Origin: Candidatus Anoxychlamydiales bacterium
Lineage (GTDB): Bacteria; Chlamydiota; Chlamydiia; Chlamydiales; SM23-39
Assembly (NCBI GenBank): GCA_011065125.1
Contig: JAAKFI010000010.1
Location: 1 to 42,228, forward strand
Direction: 5' to 3'
Length of the DNA: 42,228 nucleotides
Made by a program: the position numbers and the translations under genes. The notes beneath the pieces were generated by a model that was not told where the DNA came from, did not search any database, and worked only from the letters and a program-made list of their open reading frames with translations. This document shows, piece by piece, positions 35,189 to 42,228 of the stretch (positions are counted from its first letter, which is position 1; each line of letters starts with the position of its first letter).

Positions 35189-36340
35189 ATGATTACAATA
35201 CCAGGTAGAATACCAATTACAATTCATCCGTTTTTTTGGATTTTTTCTTTTTTAATTGGCTTTTTAATATCACAATCTATTTTAGGGACACTTATTTGGG
35301 TAGGGATCATTTTTTTATCTGTTATAGTACATGAAATGGGACATGCTTTAACAGCTATTATTTTTAAGCAAAATCCAAAAATTCAATTAGTAGCACTTGG
35401 TGGAATGACCTCTTATCAAGGTAAAAATTTAAAATATTACAAACAATTTATAATAACTTTAAATGGGCCTATTTTTGGCTTTTTATTATATCTTTTAGCA
35501 ACAGTAATTTTATATAGTAATTTTTTTACTAATCCAATTATTTTAGCATCTATTAAAAACTTACAAATAGTAAATCTTTTTTGGTCTATTATTAATTTAC
35601 TTCCTATCCTACCAATGGATGGAGGTCAACTTCTTAGAATCTTTTTAGAAAGTATTTTTGGAATTAAAGGTTTTAAAATCTCTTTACTTGTAGGATTTGT
35701 ATTTGCTTTTATTTTAGCTCTTTTAGGATTTGCATTTAGATTTTATTTAATAGGTGCAATATTTTTCTTATTTGCTTTTCAGAGTTTTGATATGTTCAGA
35801 AAAACAAAAAAGATTTCTAAAACGGATAGAAATCAAGATTTAGCAAATGCATTAAATCAAGCAGAGATATTTTTTCAAAATAAAAATTATGAAAAAGCAA
35901 AAGAGCTTTTTTTAACGATAAGTAAAAAAACAAAAAGCGGGATGATTCATATTGCAGCCATGCAATATTTGGGTATGATAGAATATCAAAGTAAAAATTT
36001 TAAAAAAGCATATGAATATTTACTAGATATTGAAGATGATATACAAGACAACGCAATTTATATTTTACATAAATTAGCTTTTGAAAATGAAAATTATAAG
36101 CTAGTCGAAAAACTTTCTTCTAAATGTTATAACTTACATCCAACTCAAGAAGTAGCATTAAATAATGCCAGATCTTTTGCTGTGTTAAACTTAGCAAAAC
36201 CTGCAGCAGGCTGGCTTTTAACAGCTAAGCAGTTTGGAAATTTAGATATAGAAAAAACTAAAAATGAAAAATATTTTGAAAAAGTAAAAGATCAAAAAAC
36301 ATTTAGAGATTTTTTACCAAAAAACACACACGATACTTAA
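35189..36340 (+). CDS. Site-2-protease family (M50, SpoIVFB-like) metalloprotease with TPR-like tail
   Basis: 383 residues. Seen: HEMGH at 48-52 (HExxH zinc site) in a membrane helix, a loop with ALGGMTSYQG, NGPIFGFLLYL, and NLLPILPMDGGQLLR with the third ligand Asp144; further membrane helices to about 200. Beyond 215 the protein is soluble, with helical pairs like two or three tetratricopeptide repeats (ALNQAEIFFQNKNYEKAKEL, AMQYLGMIEYQSKNFKKAYE). S2P enzymes cut proteins within the membrane, often to release regulators. It lacks the PDZ domain of RseP. GGGGT precedes the start. Its stop overlaps the stop of the convergent M16 gene. Confidence 0.88.
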   Translation: MITIPGRIPITIHPFFWIFSFLIGFLISQSILGTLIWVGIIFLSVIVHEMGHALTAIIFKQNPKIQLVALGGMTSYQGKNLKYYKQFIITLNGPIFGFLLYLLATVILYSNFFTNPIILASIKNLQIVNLFWSIINLLPILPMDGGQLLRIFLESIFGIKGFKISLLVGFVFAFILALLGFAFRFYLIGAIFFLFAFQSFDMFRKTKKISKTDRNQDLANALNQAEIFFQNKNYEKAKELFLTISKKTKSGMIHIAAMQYLGMIEYQSKNFKKAYEYLLDIEDDIQDNAIYILHKLAFENENYKLVEKLSSKCYNLHPTQEVALNNARSFAVLNLAKPAAGWLLTAKQFGNLDIEKTKNEKYFEKVKDQKTFRDFLPKNTHDT

Positions 36341-39270
36341 ATATTTTTTATAGCTAAATTGGGTTTTTCTTTATCTAATAATTCCTTAGATGTAAAAGTA
36401 GATATAATCATTTCATCTATTTGATTTAACATATGTTTAGTGCTAGCTTTTATTACATCTTCTTTTTTAGCTTCTAGTAGTTTTATTCTATATTTTTTCC
36501 TCATTTCAAAAGTTTTATTAGATTTCAAGAGACCATAAGAAGACATGGCTCTGTATCCAGGAGAGATAGGGGAATCAAATTTTTGAATTATACTAAGTTT
36601 AGCTTCTTCTAATTCTTCTAAAGAAAAATTTCCTTTTGAAACTTCTATAATTGCAGTCTTAAAAGCATTTAGAGTTGAATTAATATGAGGATCTCTATAA
36701 CTGCTTAAAGTAAATATAGCACTGTTTGGTGAATAAGTAGCAGAAGATCCATATGCTCCTCCAATCTCTCTTATTAAAGTATGTAAAAAATTATTTTTCA
36801 TAACATATGAGGCAATTAATAAGTTTGCAGAATCTTCATGAGTAAATCCAATAGTTTTGTATGAAGATGCATTAAAAGAAACTGATGAAGAGATAAGCGC
36901 TGCTTGAGATTGAGGTTTTTTTATTTCAAAATCAAATGTAAATTTATCAAATTTGTTTTTTGAAATTTCTTCAATATTATAAAAATTACTTTTTTTAAGA
37001 GATTCTAAATTATCTTTTGAACAATCTAAAACAATAGTTGCATTTTCAAGTAATAAAAGTTTATTTTGTAGTCTTTTTAAAACATCAATTAAAGGATCTA
37101 AGTTTTTATCTATATCAGAAACTATTTTTTTTAATTTAATAAAATAATCGATTCCATATAGCTTGGAATCAATAAAGCTAGGGTTAGTTAACGACTCTCT
37201 TGATAATTCTATAGCATATTTCATAGAATGCGAAGGTAAAGAGTTTTCTAAATAAACATAGTTCGATATTAATATATCTTTGATTCTATTTTTATCTTCA
37301 AAATCAGGTGTTTTAATAATATCTTTGATTATATCAAACATTTTTTGTGTATTTCTAAAAAGAGCTTTTGAACTTATAATAAAAGAGGGTTTAAAAGAAT
37401 TAAAATCAAAAGCATCAGTATTGATAGAAATATTAGCTTCTATTCCACCTGTATATTTTTGTATGTATTCTAAATTCTCAATGTAGTCTCTATCTTTTGA
37501 TCCTATTTCTGTTAAAATGTTTGCAAACAAAGATAAATGATCTAACTCTTCTAAAGTAAGTTTTGGAAGATCATAAATTAAGTCTACATATACAATATCA
37601 TTTGTAAAACAATTATGGTGATATAAGTTTAAAGAATTTATTTTTTCATGTTCTAAAGGATAATTTTTAGGATCTTTATTTATCTCTGAAATTTTTATTT
37701 TAGGAAGGCAATCTTTAGACTGAAATTTTACAGTTTCTTGATACTTTTTTAATTCCTGTGTTTCTTTTATAATATTTTCTATTTGTGATTTAGATAATTT
37801 TTTTTGTATTTCTTCTAAACTTTTTTTCTCTTCTATAGCCTCTTTATTTGAAAGATTTATATCAGGTTCAAAGATAATTGTAACTTTATGATTATTATTC
37901 AAAAAATATTTTTTAATTAACTCTTTTATGTAATTTGGATTTTTAAATTTTTCTCTTAGTTCTTTAAATAATGTATGGATTACAAGTGCATTTTCTATAT
38001 CCACACCATGTTGTTTTAAAAGTGCTGATCTAAAAAATAACATAAGACCATAAGGCCCATATTCTGATGAAATTTCTGTTCTTGAAAATTCTAGTTGATG
38101 AAGAGCTGAATCTATTAAATTTTTTGGAATATCATTTTGTATTAAATTTTCTAAAGTTGTATTTATTAAATTTACAATCTTGTCTTTATTATTCTTATTA
38201 CATCCTTTCAAGTTTATAACATATGGAATTTCACTAATTTCATTATCCATTAATGAATCTACTTGTTTAACAAGTTTAGACTCTACTAATGCTCTTTTTA
38301 AATAGGATCCATCTGTTCCCATTAAGATAGTATCAATTATTTGAAGAGCATATAATTCAAGTTGATTTTCAATAGAAGTTGTTAAAAAACCAATTGTAAT
38401 AATTGCTTTATCATCTAAATCTTTATTTTCAGCAATGGGATATTTTTCATTAAAATTAAAAGGTTTTAAAAATCTTTTTTGTTTTTGTATAGGTGGGATA
38501 TCTGATACTTGTTTAATATTTTTTAAAGCATTTTCTTCGATGAAATCAAGCTCTTTTGTTAAATCTAAACTGCCATAGAAAAAAAACAAACATCTAGATG
38601 GATGATAAAATTTATCATGAAAATCAAGTAATTGCGAATGCGATAAATTTAAAATTTCTTTAGGTTCCCCACCTGAATTAAAAGCATATGTTAGATTAGG
38701 CATAATTTTTTCCATCATTTTATGCCATATCCTATTATCTACATTAGACATAGCTCCTTTCATTTCATTATATACAACTCCTTTGAATTTTAAAGAATTA
38801 GGGTCATTTGGGTTTTCAAATTCTAATCTATGTCCTTCTTGCAAAAAATCTAATTTATTTAGCTTAGGATGGAAAATTGCATCTAAATAGACTTCCATTA
38901 AGTTAAAATAATCCTTTTCTAACATTGAAGATGCTGGATAACATGTGAAATCAGAGCCTGTCATAGCATTCATAAAAGTATTCAAACTTCTTCGAAGCAT
39001 CATAAAAAAAGGATCTCTTATTGGAAATTTTTCTGATCCACAAAGCGTTGTATGTTCTAGGATATGTGCAGCTCCATTTGAGCTATCAGGATATGTTTTA
39101 AAAGAAAAACTAAAAAGTTTTTCATCGTCATCATTTAAGATTTTTATGACTTTAGATGAAGTTTTTTCATGAACAAGTTCTATCAACTCAATTTTAATTT
39201 CATCGATTTTTTGATATCTTGTAACTTTAAAATTTTTATATTTATTATTGACTTTATTAAATTCGAACAT
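36337..39270 (-). CDS. M16C-family (PreP-like) zinc metalloprotease
   Basis: 977 residues. Seen: inverted zinc motif HILEH (His69, Glu72, His73) with TTLCGSEKFPIRDPF and the distal glutamate in YNEMKGAMSN (near Glu169); a central helical linker at about 485-535 rich in Lys/Glu; and a second, inactive half containing GGIEANIS and, near the C-terminus, REIGGAYGSSA and SYRDPH. Such enzymes form a closed chamber that degrades small peptides; PreP clears mitochondrial targeting peptides. No signal peptide is seen, so cytoplasmic action is likely. Chlamydia has a same-sized insulinase-family gene beside rmuC and pssA. A stem-loop overlaps its ribosome site. Confidence 0.93.
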   Translation of the reverse strand: MFEFNKVNNKYKNFKVTRYQKIDEIKIELIELVHEKTSSKVIKILNDDDEKLFSFSFKTYPDSSNGAAHILEHTTLCGSEKFPIRDPFFMMLRRSLNTFMNAMTGSDFTCYPASSMLEKDYFNLMEVYLDAIFHPKLNKLDFLQEGHRLEFENPNDPNSLKFKGVVYNEMKGAMSNVDNRIWHKMMEKIMPNLTYAFNSGGEPKEILNLSHSQLLDFHDKFYHPSRCLFFFYGSLDLTKELDFIEENALKNIKQVSDIPPIQKQKRFLKPFNFNEKYPIAENKDLDDKAIITIGFLTTSIENQLELYALQIIDTILMGTDGSYLKRALVESKLVKQVDSLMDNEISEIPYVINLKGCNKNNKDKIVNLINTTLENLIQNDIPKNLIDSALHQLEFSRTEISSEYGPYGLMLFFRSALLKQHGVDIENALVIHTLFKELREKFKNPNYIKELIKKYFLNNNHKVTIIFEPDINLSNKEAIEEKKSLEEIQKKLSKSQIENIIKETQELKKYQETVKFQSKDCLPKIKISEINKDPKNYPLEHEKINSLNLYHHNCFTNDIVYVDLIYDLPKLTLEELDHLSLFANILTEIGSKDRDYIENLEYIQKYTGGIEANISINTDAFDFNSFKPSFIISSKALFRNTQKMFDIIKDIIKTPDFEDKNRIKDILISNYVYLENSLPSHSMKYAIELSRESLTNPSFIDSKLYGIDYFIKLKKIVSDIDKNLDPLIDVLKRLQNKLLLLENATIVLDCSKDNLESLKKSNFYNIEEISKNKFDKFTFDFEIKKPQSQAALISSSVSFNASSYKTIGFTHEDSANLLIASYVMKNNFLHTLIREIGGAYGSSATYSPNSAIFTLSSYRDPHINSTLNAFKTAIIEVSKGNFSLEELEEAKLSIIQKFDSPISPGYRAMSSYGLLKSNKTFEMRKKYRIKLLEAKKEDVIKASTKHMLNQIDEMIISTFTSKELLDKEKPNLAIKNI

Positions 39271-39274
39271 AAGA

Positions 39275-39317
39275 ATTACCTAACTTAAATGTTTTAAGTA
39301 TACTAAGTTAGGGTAAT
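39275..39317 (-). promoter_or_regulatory. Stem-loop over the M16 protease ribosome site, with two alternative pairings
   Basis: ATTACCTAACTTA (39275-39287) pairs with TAAGTTAGGGTAAT (39304-39317) with one bulged base. On the M16 transcript the 3' arm carries the probable AGG ribosome site and ends four bases before ATG. Within it, ACTTAAA (39283-39289) can instead pair with TTTAAGT (39293-39299), so two structures exclude each other. No T-tract follows on the minus strand, which speaks against a plain terminator there. Confidence 0.5.
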
Positions 39318-39330
39318 TTTAATTTTTTGG

Positions 39331-39561
39331 CTATTTTATTTTTTTCTGATAATTATGAAACTCTCTAACCATGTAATTGCATTCTCCTAAAAGCATTAAA
39401 ATTTCGTTATTATCAGCTTCAATTTTTTCATAGGGCTCATTTTTTTTAATATGACTGTTTAATTTTTTACAAGCCTTATTAATTTTCTTTTCTATGTCTT
39501 CAAATTGCTTTTTATAATTTGTCTTAGTAGGGGAACTTTTTTTTCTTGTAGTTTTTTTCAT
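39331..39561 (-). CDS. Small basic helical protein, unknown
   Basis: 76 residues. GGAGGT seven bases before ATG is one of the best ribosome sites in the window, so it is very likely translated. Seen: a highly basic N-terminus (MKKTTRKKSSPTKTNYKKQF), then two predicted helices (EDIEKKINKACKKLNSHIKK and IEADNNEILMLLGECNYMVR) and a basic end. No membrane segment. It may form a helical hairpin. It lies between the M16 protease and pssA, which are closer neighbours in Chlamydia as I recall. Function unknown. Confidence 0.7.
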   Translation of the reverse strand: MKKTTRKKSSPTKTNYKKQFEDIEKKINKACKKLNSHIKKNEPYEKIEADNNEILMLLGECNYMVREFHNYQKKIK

Positions 39562-39717
39562 AAATAAACCTCCAATTAAATAACTCTTTCTTATAATTAA
39601 GTATAATTAAAAAGGTATTTAATTGTATTTAAATATGCTAAAATGTCATTTTTTATTATAAACGACTAATTTTTAAATAAATGTAATTAATAGATTTGAA
39701 TTTAATTTAATTAAATT

Positions 39718-39996
39718 CTAATTTCCAAAGCTGATTATTTGAGTTTTTAAATCTTCTTCTCTGCTTTTAAGTTCATCTAATTCTATTAGATCCATTTTAT
39801 GTTGTGTTATTAAAATAACATAATCTGGATTGGTGTTTGGGATTTCTTGCATACTCTCTTTTAGAAGCATAATCCTTTTATTTACAATTACTTGCTCTTG
39901 AATATTAACTTCTAAATCTTTTTTTAAAAGATCTAATTTCTTTTCATTTGTATTTAAAGAGTTGGATTTAAATGATTTAGTATTTTTTTCTTCCAT
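39718..39996 (-). CDS. Small coiled-coil protein, unknown
   Basis: 92 residues. AAGGT lies about six to seven bases before ATG. Seen: polar N-terminus with Ser/Asn/Lys, then a heptad-like helix (LDLLKKDLEVNIQEQVIVNK, IMLLKESMQEI), a turn at PNTNPDY and a second helix (MDLIELDELKSREEDLKTQI), giving a coiled-coil hairpin pattern. No signal or membrane sequence. Same strand as the 76-residue gene, 156 bases upstream of it; that gap shows only AT-rich sequence. Divergent from pssA. Confidence 0.65.
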   Translation of the reverse strand: MEEKNTKSFKSNSLNTNEKKLDLLKKDLEVNIQEQVIVNKRIMLLKESMQEIPNTNPDYVILITQHKMDLIELDELKSREEDLKTQIISFGN

Positions 39997-40126
39997 TTTT
40001 TAGACCTTTTTAATTTTATTATATCATAACAATAAAATTATTTTTTAATAGATTTCCAAAATAATAACTGTTTAATAATATAATATATGGTTAAAATTTA
40101 TTAAAAACGAAATATTTTAGGGTTTT

Positions 40127-40981
40127 ATGAAAAAAATATCTTTAATTCCTAATATGGTAACAGCTTTTGGCTTGTCTTGTGGTTTGTTTGTCATTTTCAA
40201 AGTTAATATGATAGAACCGGGAACCGGTAGTTTTGAAATGGTTAAAAAAGCAGCTTTACTTTTGATACTGACAGCTTTTGCAGATTTTATAGATGGGACT
40301 ATTGCTAGAGCTTTTAAAGCTGAGAGTGAGTTTGGAGTGATGTTTGATTCTTTATCGGATGCTATTACTTTTGGGGTTGCACCTTCTGTACTACTTTTAA
40401 AAACCTTATCCTTGCAGCAAGGTACATATTTATCTTTTTTGGCGGCATCTGGATGTATGATTTTTTCACTCAGTGGAGTACTTAGATTAGTTAGGTTTAC
40501 CGTTAAGCCAACTAACCCTAAAGGTAAAAATGAAGATATAAAGTTTTTTAATAAGAATTTTAATATATTTAACAAACATTTTACAGGATTACCAATACCT
40601 GCAGCGGCGGCTTGTGCTATTTCTGCTAATTTGATAATGCTCTCACCGTTAATAAATGATAAGATTGGAACAATCTCTCATACTTCAAGATCTATTACTT
40701 TGTCTTGTATTATGATCGTTTTAGGATATTTCATGCTTTCTAAATTTAAATTCCCTTCGTTAAAAGGTTTAAATTTTAAAATCCCTTCTTTTCATTTAGC
40801 TTTTTTAAGTGTTGTAATAGCTATATTTATTTTATATGGAATTTTTTATTATTTTTCGATTGTTTTAGCTGTAATTTCATGGTTGTATGTGTTAATTGCT
40901 TTGACTCTATCTATTATTAGGATTATTGCTGGAAAAAAATCTAAGACACTTAAAGATTTTGAAATGGATGATGAAGATTAA
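40127..40981 (+). CDS. pssA: CDP-diacylglycerol--serine O-phosphatidyltransferase PssA
   Basis: 284-residue membrane enzyme making phosphatidylserine, the precursor of phosphatidylethanolamine. Seen: the CDP-alcohol phosphotransferase motif D-G-x2-A-R-x8-G-x3-D-x3-D, exactly as Asp56, Gly57, Ala60, Arg61, Gly70, Asp74, Asp78; LIPNMVTAFGLSCG at the N-terminus as in type II PssA; later GLPIPAAA and several membrane helices. AGGG precedes the start by about 6 bases. The highly charged tail (SKTLKDFEMDDED) is cytoplasmic. A phosphatidylserine decarboxylase is not in the window. Followed by rmuC, as in Chlamydia. Confidence 0.94.
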   Translation: MKKISLIPNMVTAFGLSCGLFVIFKVNMIEPGTGSFEMVKKAALLLILTAFADFIDGTIARAFKAESEFGVMFDSLSDAITFGVAPSVLLLKTLSLQQGTYLSFLAASGCMIFSLSGVLRLVRFTVKPTNPKGKNEDIKFFNKNFNIFNKHFTGLPIPAAAACAISANLIMLSPLINDKIGTISHTSRSITLSCIMIVLGYFMLSKFKFPSLKGLNFKIPSFHLAFLSVVIAIFILYGIFYYFSIVLAVISWLYVLIALTLSIIRIIAGKKSKTLKDFEMDDED

Positions 40982-41003
40982 ATTTTCGTTTTAATCTATT
41001 AAT

Positions 41004-41033
41004 CAATTCTCTATGCTTTTTTTAGGAGAATTG
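41004..41033 (+). promoter_or_regulatory. Stem-loop that could mask the rmuC ribosome site
   Basis: CAATTCTC (41004-41011) and GAGAATTG (41026-41033) are perfect inverted repeats with a 14-base loop. The second arm overlaps AGGAG (41024-41028), the only good ribosome site before the ATG at 41038. It may also help end pssA transcription, but no T-tract follows. Confidence 0.35.
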
Positions 41034-41037
41034 TCAT

Positions 41038-42198
41038 ATGTTTTTATTTATTGTAAGTATTTGTGTTATTTTGTTTTTTTGCATTTTTATCTATTTATTT
41101 ATCCAAAGTTTTTTCAAAAAAAATAAAAAAACGATGATGGATAATTTTAAAAGCCTATCTTATGATATTACATCTCAAAGTAATAGGTCTTTTTTAGATC
41201 TGGCTAAAGCTACTTTTGACAAATATCAAGAAAAAATGACATTAGATGTAGAAAGTAAACAAAAACAATTAGAGTTAACTTTAAATCCTCTAAAAGAGAC
41301 ATTAGAAAAATTAGATGGTTATACAAAACAGATAGAAAAACAAAGAAGTGCATCTTTTGCAGAATTGAATAAACAAATAGAATCATTAATTGATTCAGAA
41401 AATCATTTAAGAAAAGAGACTCATAATTTAGCATCTTCTTTAAAATCACCAAATATCAAAGGAGCATGGGGGCAGTTACATTTAAAAAGGATTTTAGAGC
41501 TTACAGGACTTGTTAATAATTGTGACTTTTATGAACAGAAATCTCAAAGTTTTGACGATAAAGTATACAGACCTGATTTTGTAATAAACCTTCCCAACGA
41601 TAGACAAATTATTATCGATGCAAAAACCCCATTTGATTTATTTTTAGAATCTCAAGATGCAAATGAAACTATAAAACAAGAAAAATTAAAACAACATACT
41701 CAAAAATTAAGATTACATATTAAGGATTTAGCATCTAAAGAGTACTTTTCTAAATTTGCTAAATCATTAGAATATGTAATTTTATTTCTTCCAGCTGAAT
41801 CATTATTAAGTTCTGCTATTCAAATAGATCCAACAATTTTAGAAATGGCAGCTAGAAAAAATGTGATACTTGCAACTCCAACAACGCTTATTGCTATTTT
41901 AAAAGCAATTGCATATTCATGGAAGCAGGAAACTATTTCTAAAAATGCTTCTGAAATAGCAAAATTAGGAAGTGAACTTTATGATAGATTAAATATTCTA
42001 ACCACTCATTTTTCTAAAGTGGGTAAAAATTTATCAGCAGCAGTTGATGGATATAATCAAGCAATTTCATCGTTTAATTCGAGGGTATTAGTTAGTGCTA
42101 AAAAATTAAAAGAAATGGCAGGTATAAAAAAAGATGAAACGATTTTAAGTGAAATAAATAAAACTTGCACAAATGCAATTGAAAGTAATATCAAATAA
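41038..42198 (+). CDS. rmuC: RmuC-family protein
   Basis: 386 residues. Seen: an N-terminal membrane helix (about 1-24), a coiled-coil region at about 45-125 (KYQEKMTLDVESKQKQLELT), then the RmuC core: KGAWGQLHLKRILELTGL, YRPDFVINLPNDRQIIIDAK with the nuclease-like D...DAK pattern, ASKEYFSKFAKSLEYVILFL, and ATPTTLIAILKAIAYSWKQE. RmuC limits inverted-repeat recombination in E. coli; the fold resembles restriction endonucleases. AGGAG lies about 10 bases before ATG. The gene is complete and is the last in the window. Confidence 0.92.
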   Translation: MFLFIVSICVILFFCIFIYLFIQSFFKKNKKTMMDNFKSLSYDITSQSNRSFLDLAKATFDKYQEKMTLDVESKQKQLELTLNPLKETLEKLDGYTKQIEKQRSASFAELNKQIESLIDSENHLRKETHNLASSLKSPNIKGAWGQLHLKRILELTGLVNNCDFYEQKSQSFDDKVYRPDFVINLPNDRQIIIDAKTPFDLFLESQDANETIKQEKLKQHTQKLRLHIKDLASKEYFSKFAKSLEYVILFLPAESLLSSAIQIDPTILEMAARKNVILATPTTLIAILKAIAYSWKQETISKNASEIAKLGSELYDRLNILTTHFSKVGKNLSAAVDGYNQAISSFNSRVLVSAKKLKEMAGIKKDETILSEINKTCTNAIESNIK

Positions 42199-42228
42199 AG
42201 TTTTAATATATATACATATATATTATAT

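Noticed and set aside
40117-40575. 152-residue minus-strand ORF opposite pssA
   Set aside because: pssA carries the exact CDP-alcohol transferase motif on the plus strand; the other frame is a shadow.
1-42228. tRNA, rRNA, CRISPR arrays, transposases, integrases, origin of replication
   Set aside because: Gaps between genes were read for cloverleaf-like arms, regular spacers and terminal repeats; none was convincing, and no coding frame resembles a mobile-element protein.

Overview
The window is bacterial, gene-dense and very AT-rich (about a quarter to 30 % G+C by eye, not computed). Gene content and order point to the phylum Chlamydiota, probably a low-G+C environmental or symbiont lineage rather than Chlamydiaceae. 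The signs are the mraY-murD-LysM(nlpD-like)-ftsW-murG-murC/ddl-ftsQ order with a fused MurC-Ddl; a following rsbV-miaA pair and nadD-rsfS-fabF-Nudix run; an aroA-aroK-aroC-aroB-aroDE cluster with fused AroD-AroE; and the M16 protease, pssA and rmuC grouped together. These arrangements are known from Chlamydia as I remember them; no database was searched. The family cannot be decided from the sequence.

Layout. 1-8.6 kb: a seven-gene peptidoglycan and division operon with almost every junction overlapping (ATGA), closed by a strong hairpin terminator. 8.7-9.0 kb: a divergent gene for a small exported Gly/Ala/Cys peptide. 9.2-16.1 kb: housekeeping genes on the plus strand (rsbV, miaA, a coiled-coil protein, a HAD phosphatase, nadD, rsfS, fabF, a Nudix hydrolase, bioY). 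16.1-17.1 kb: a minus-strand island of three small genes, one of them a cupin resembling the isomerase domain of ManC. 17.3-21.4 kb: an acyltransferase/ACP/acyl-ACP synthetase fusion followed by cysS. 21.5-24.1 kb: a minus-strand exported glutaminyl cyclase and lysS, with a short compositionally odd ORF between them. 24.2-29.5 kb: the complete shikimate operon from the AroA step backwards, ending in chorismate synthase and AroDE. 29.6-31.0 kb: an F-box plus leucine-rich-repeat protein, the clearest host-directed effector candidate. 31.0-35.1 kb: minus-strand priA, an unknown partner and ftsY. 35.2-42.2 kb: an S2P-type protease with a TPR-like tail, an M16C protease, two small genes, pssA and rmuC.

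Together the genes describe a host-dependent cell that still makes lipid II-type precursors and division proteins, builds chorismate, incorporates exogenous fatty acids, imports biotin and probably sends F-box proteins into a eukaryotic host. No tRNA, rRNA, CRISPR array, transposase or integrase was seen, and no gene-free stretch exceeds 300 bases. The points most worth following are the small CX3C-X21-CX3C exported peptide, the F-box/LRR protein with a duplicated basic motif, a chorismate synthase lacking a normally invariant histidine, the ACP-containing Aas fusion, and several possible leader or promoter structures.
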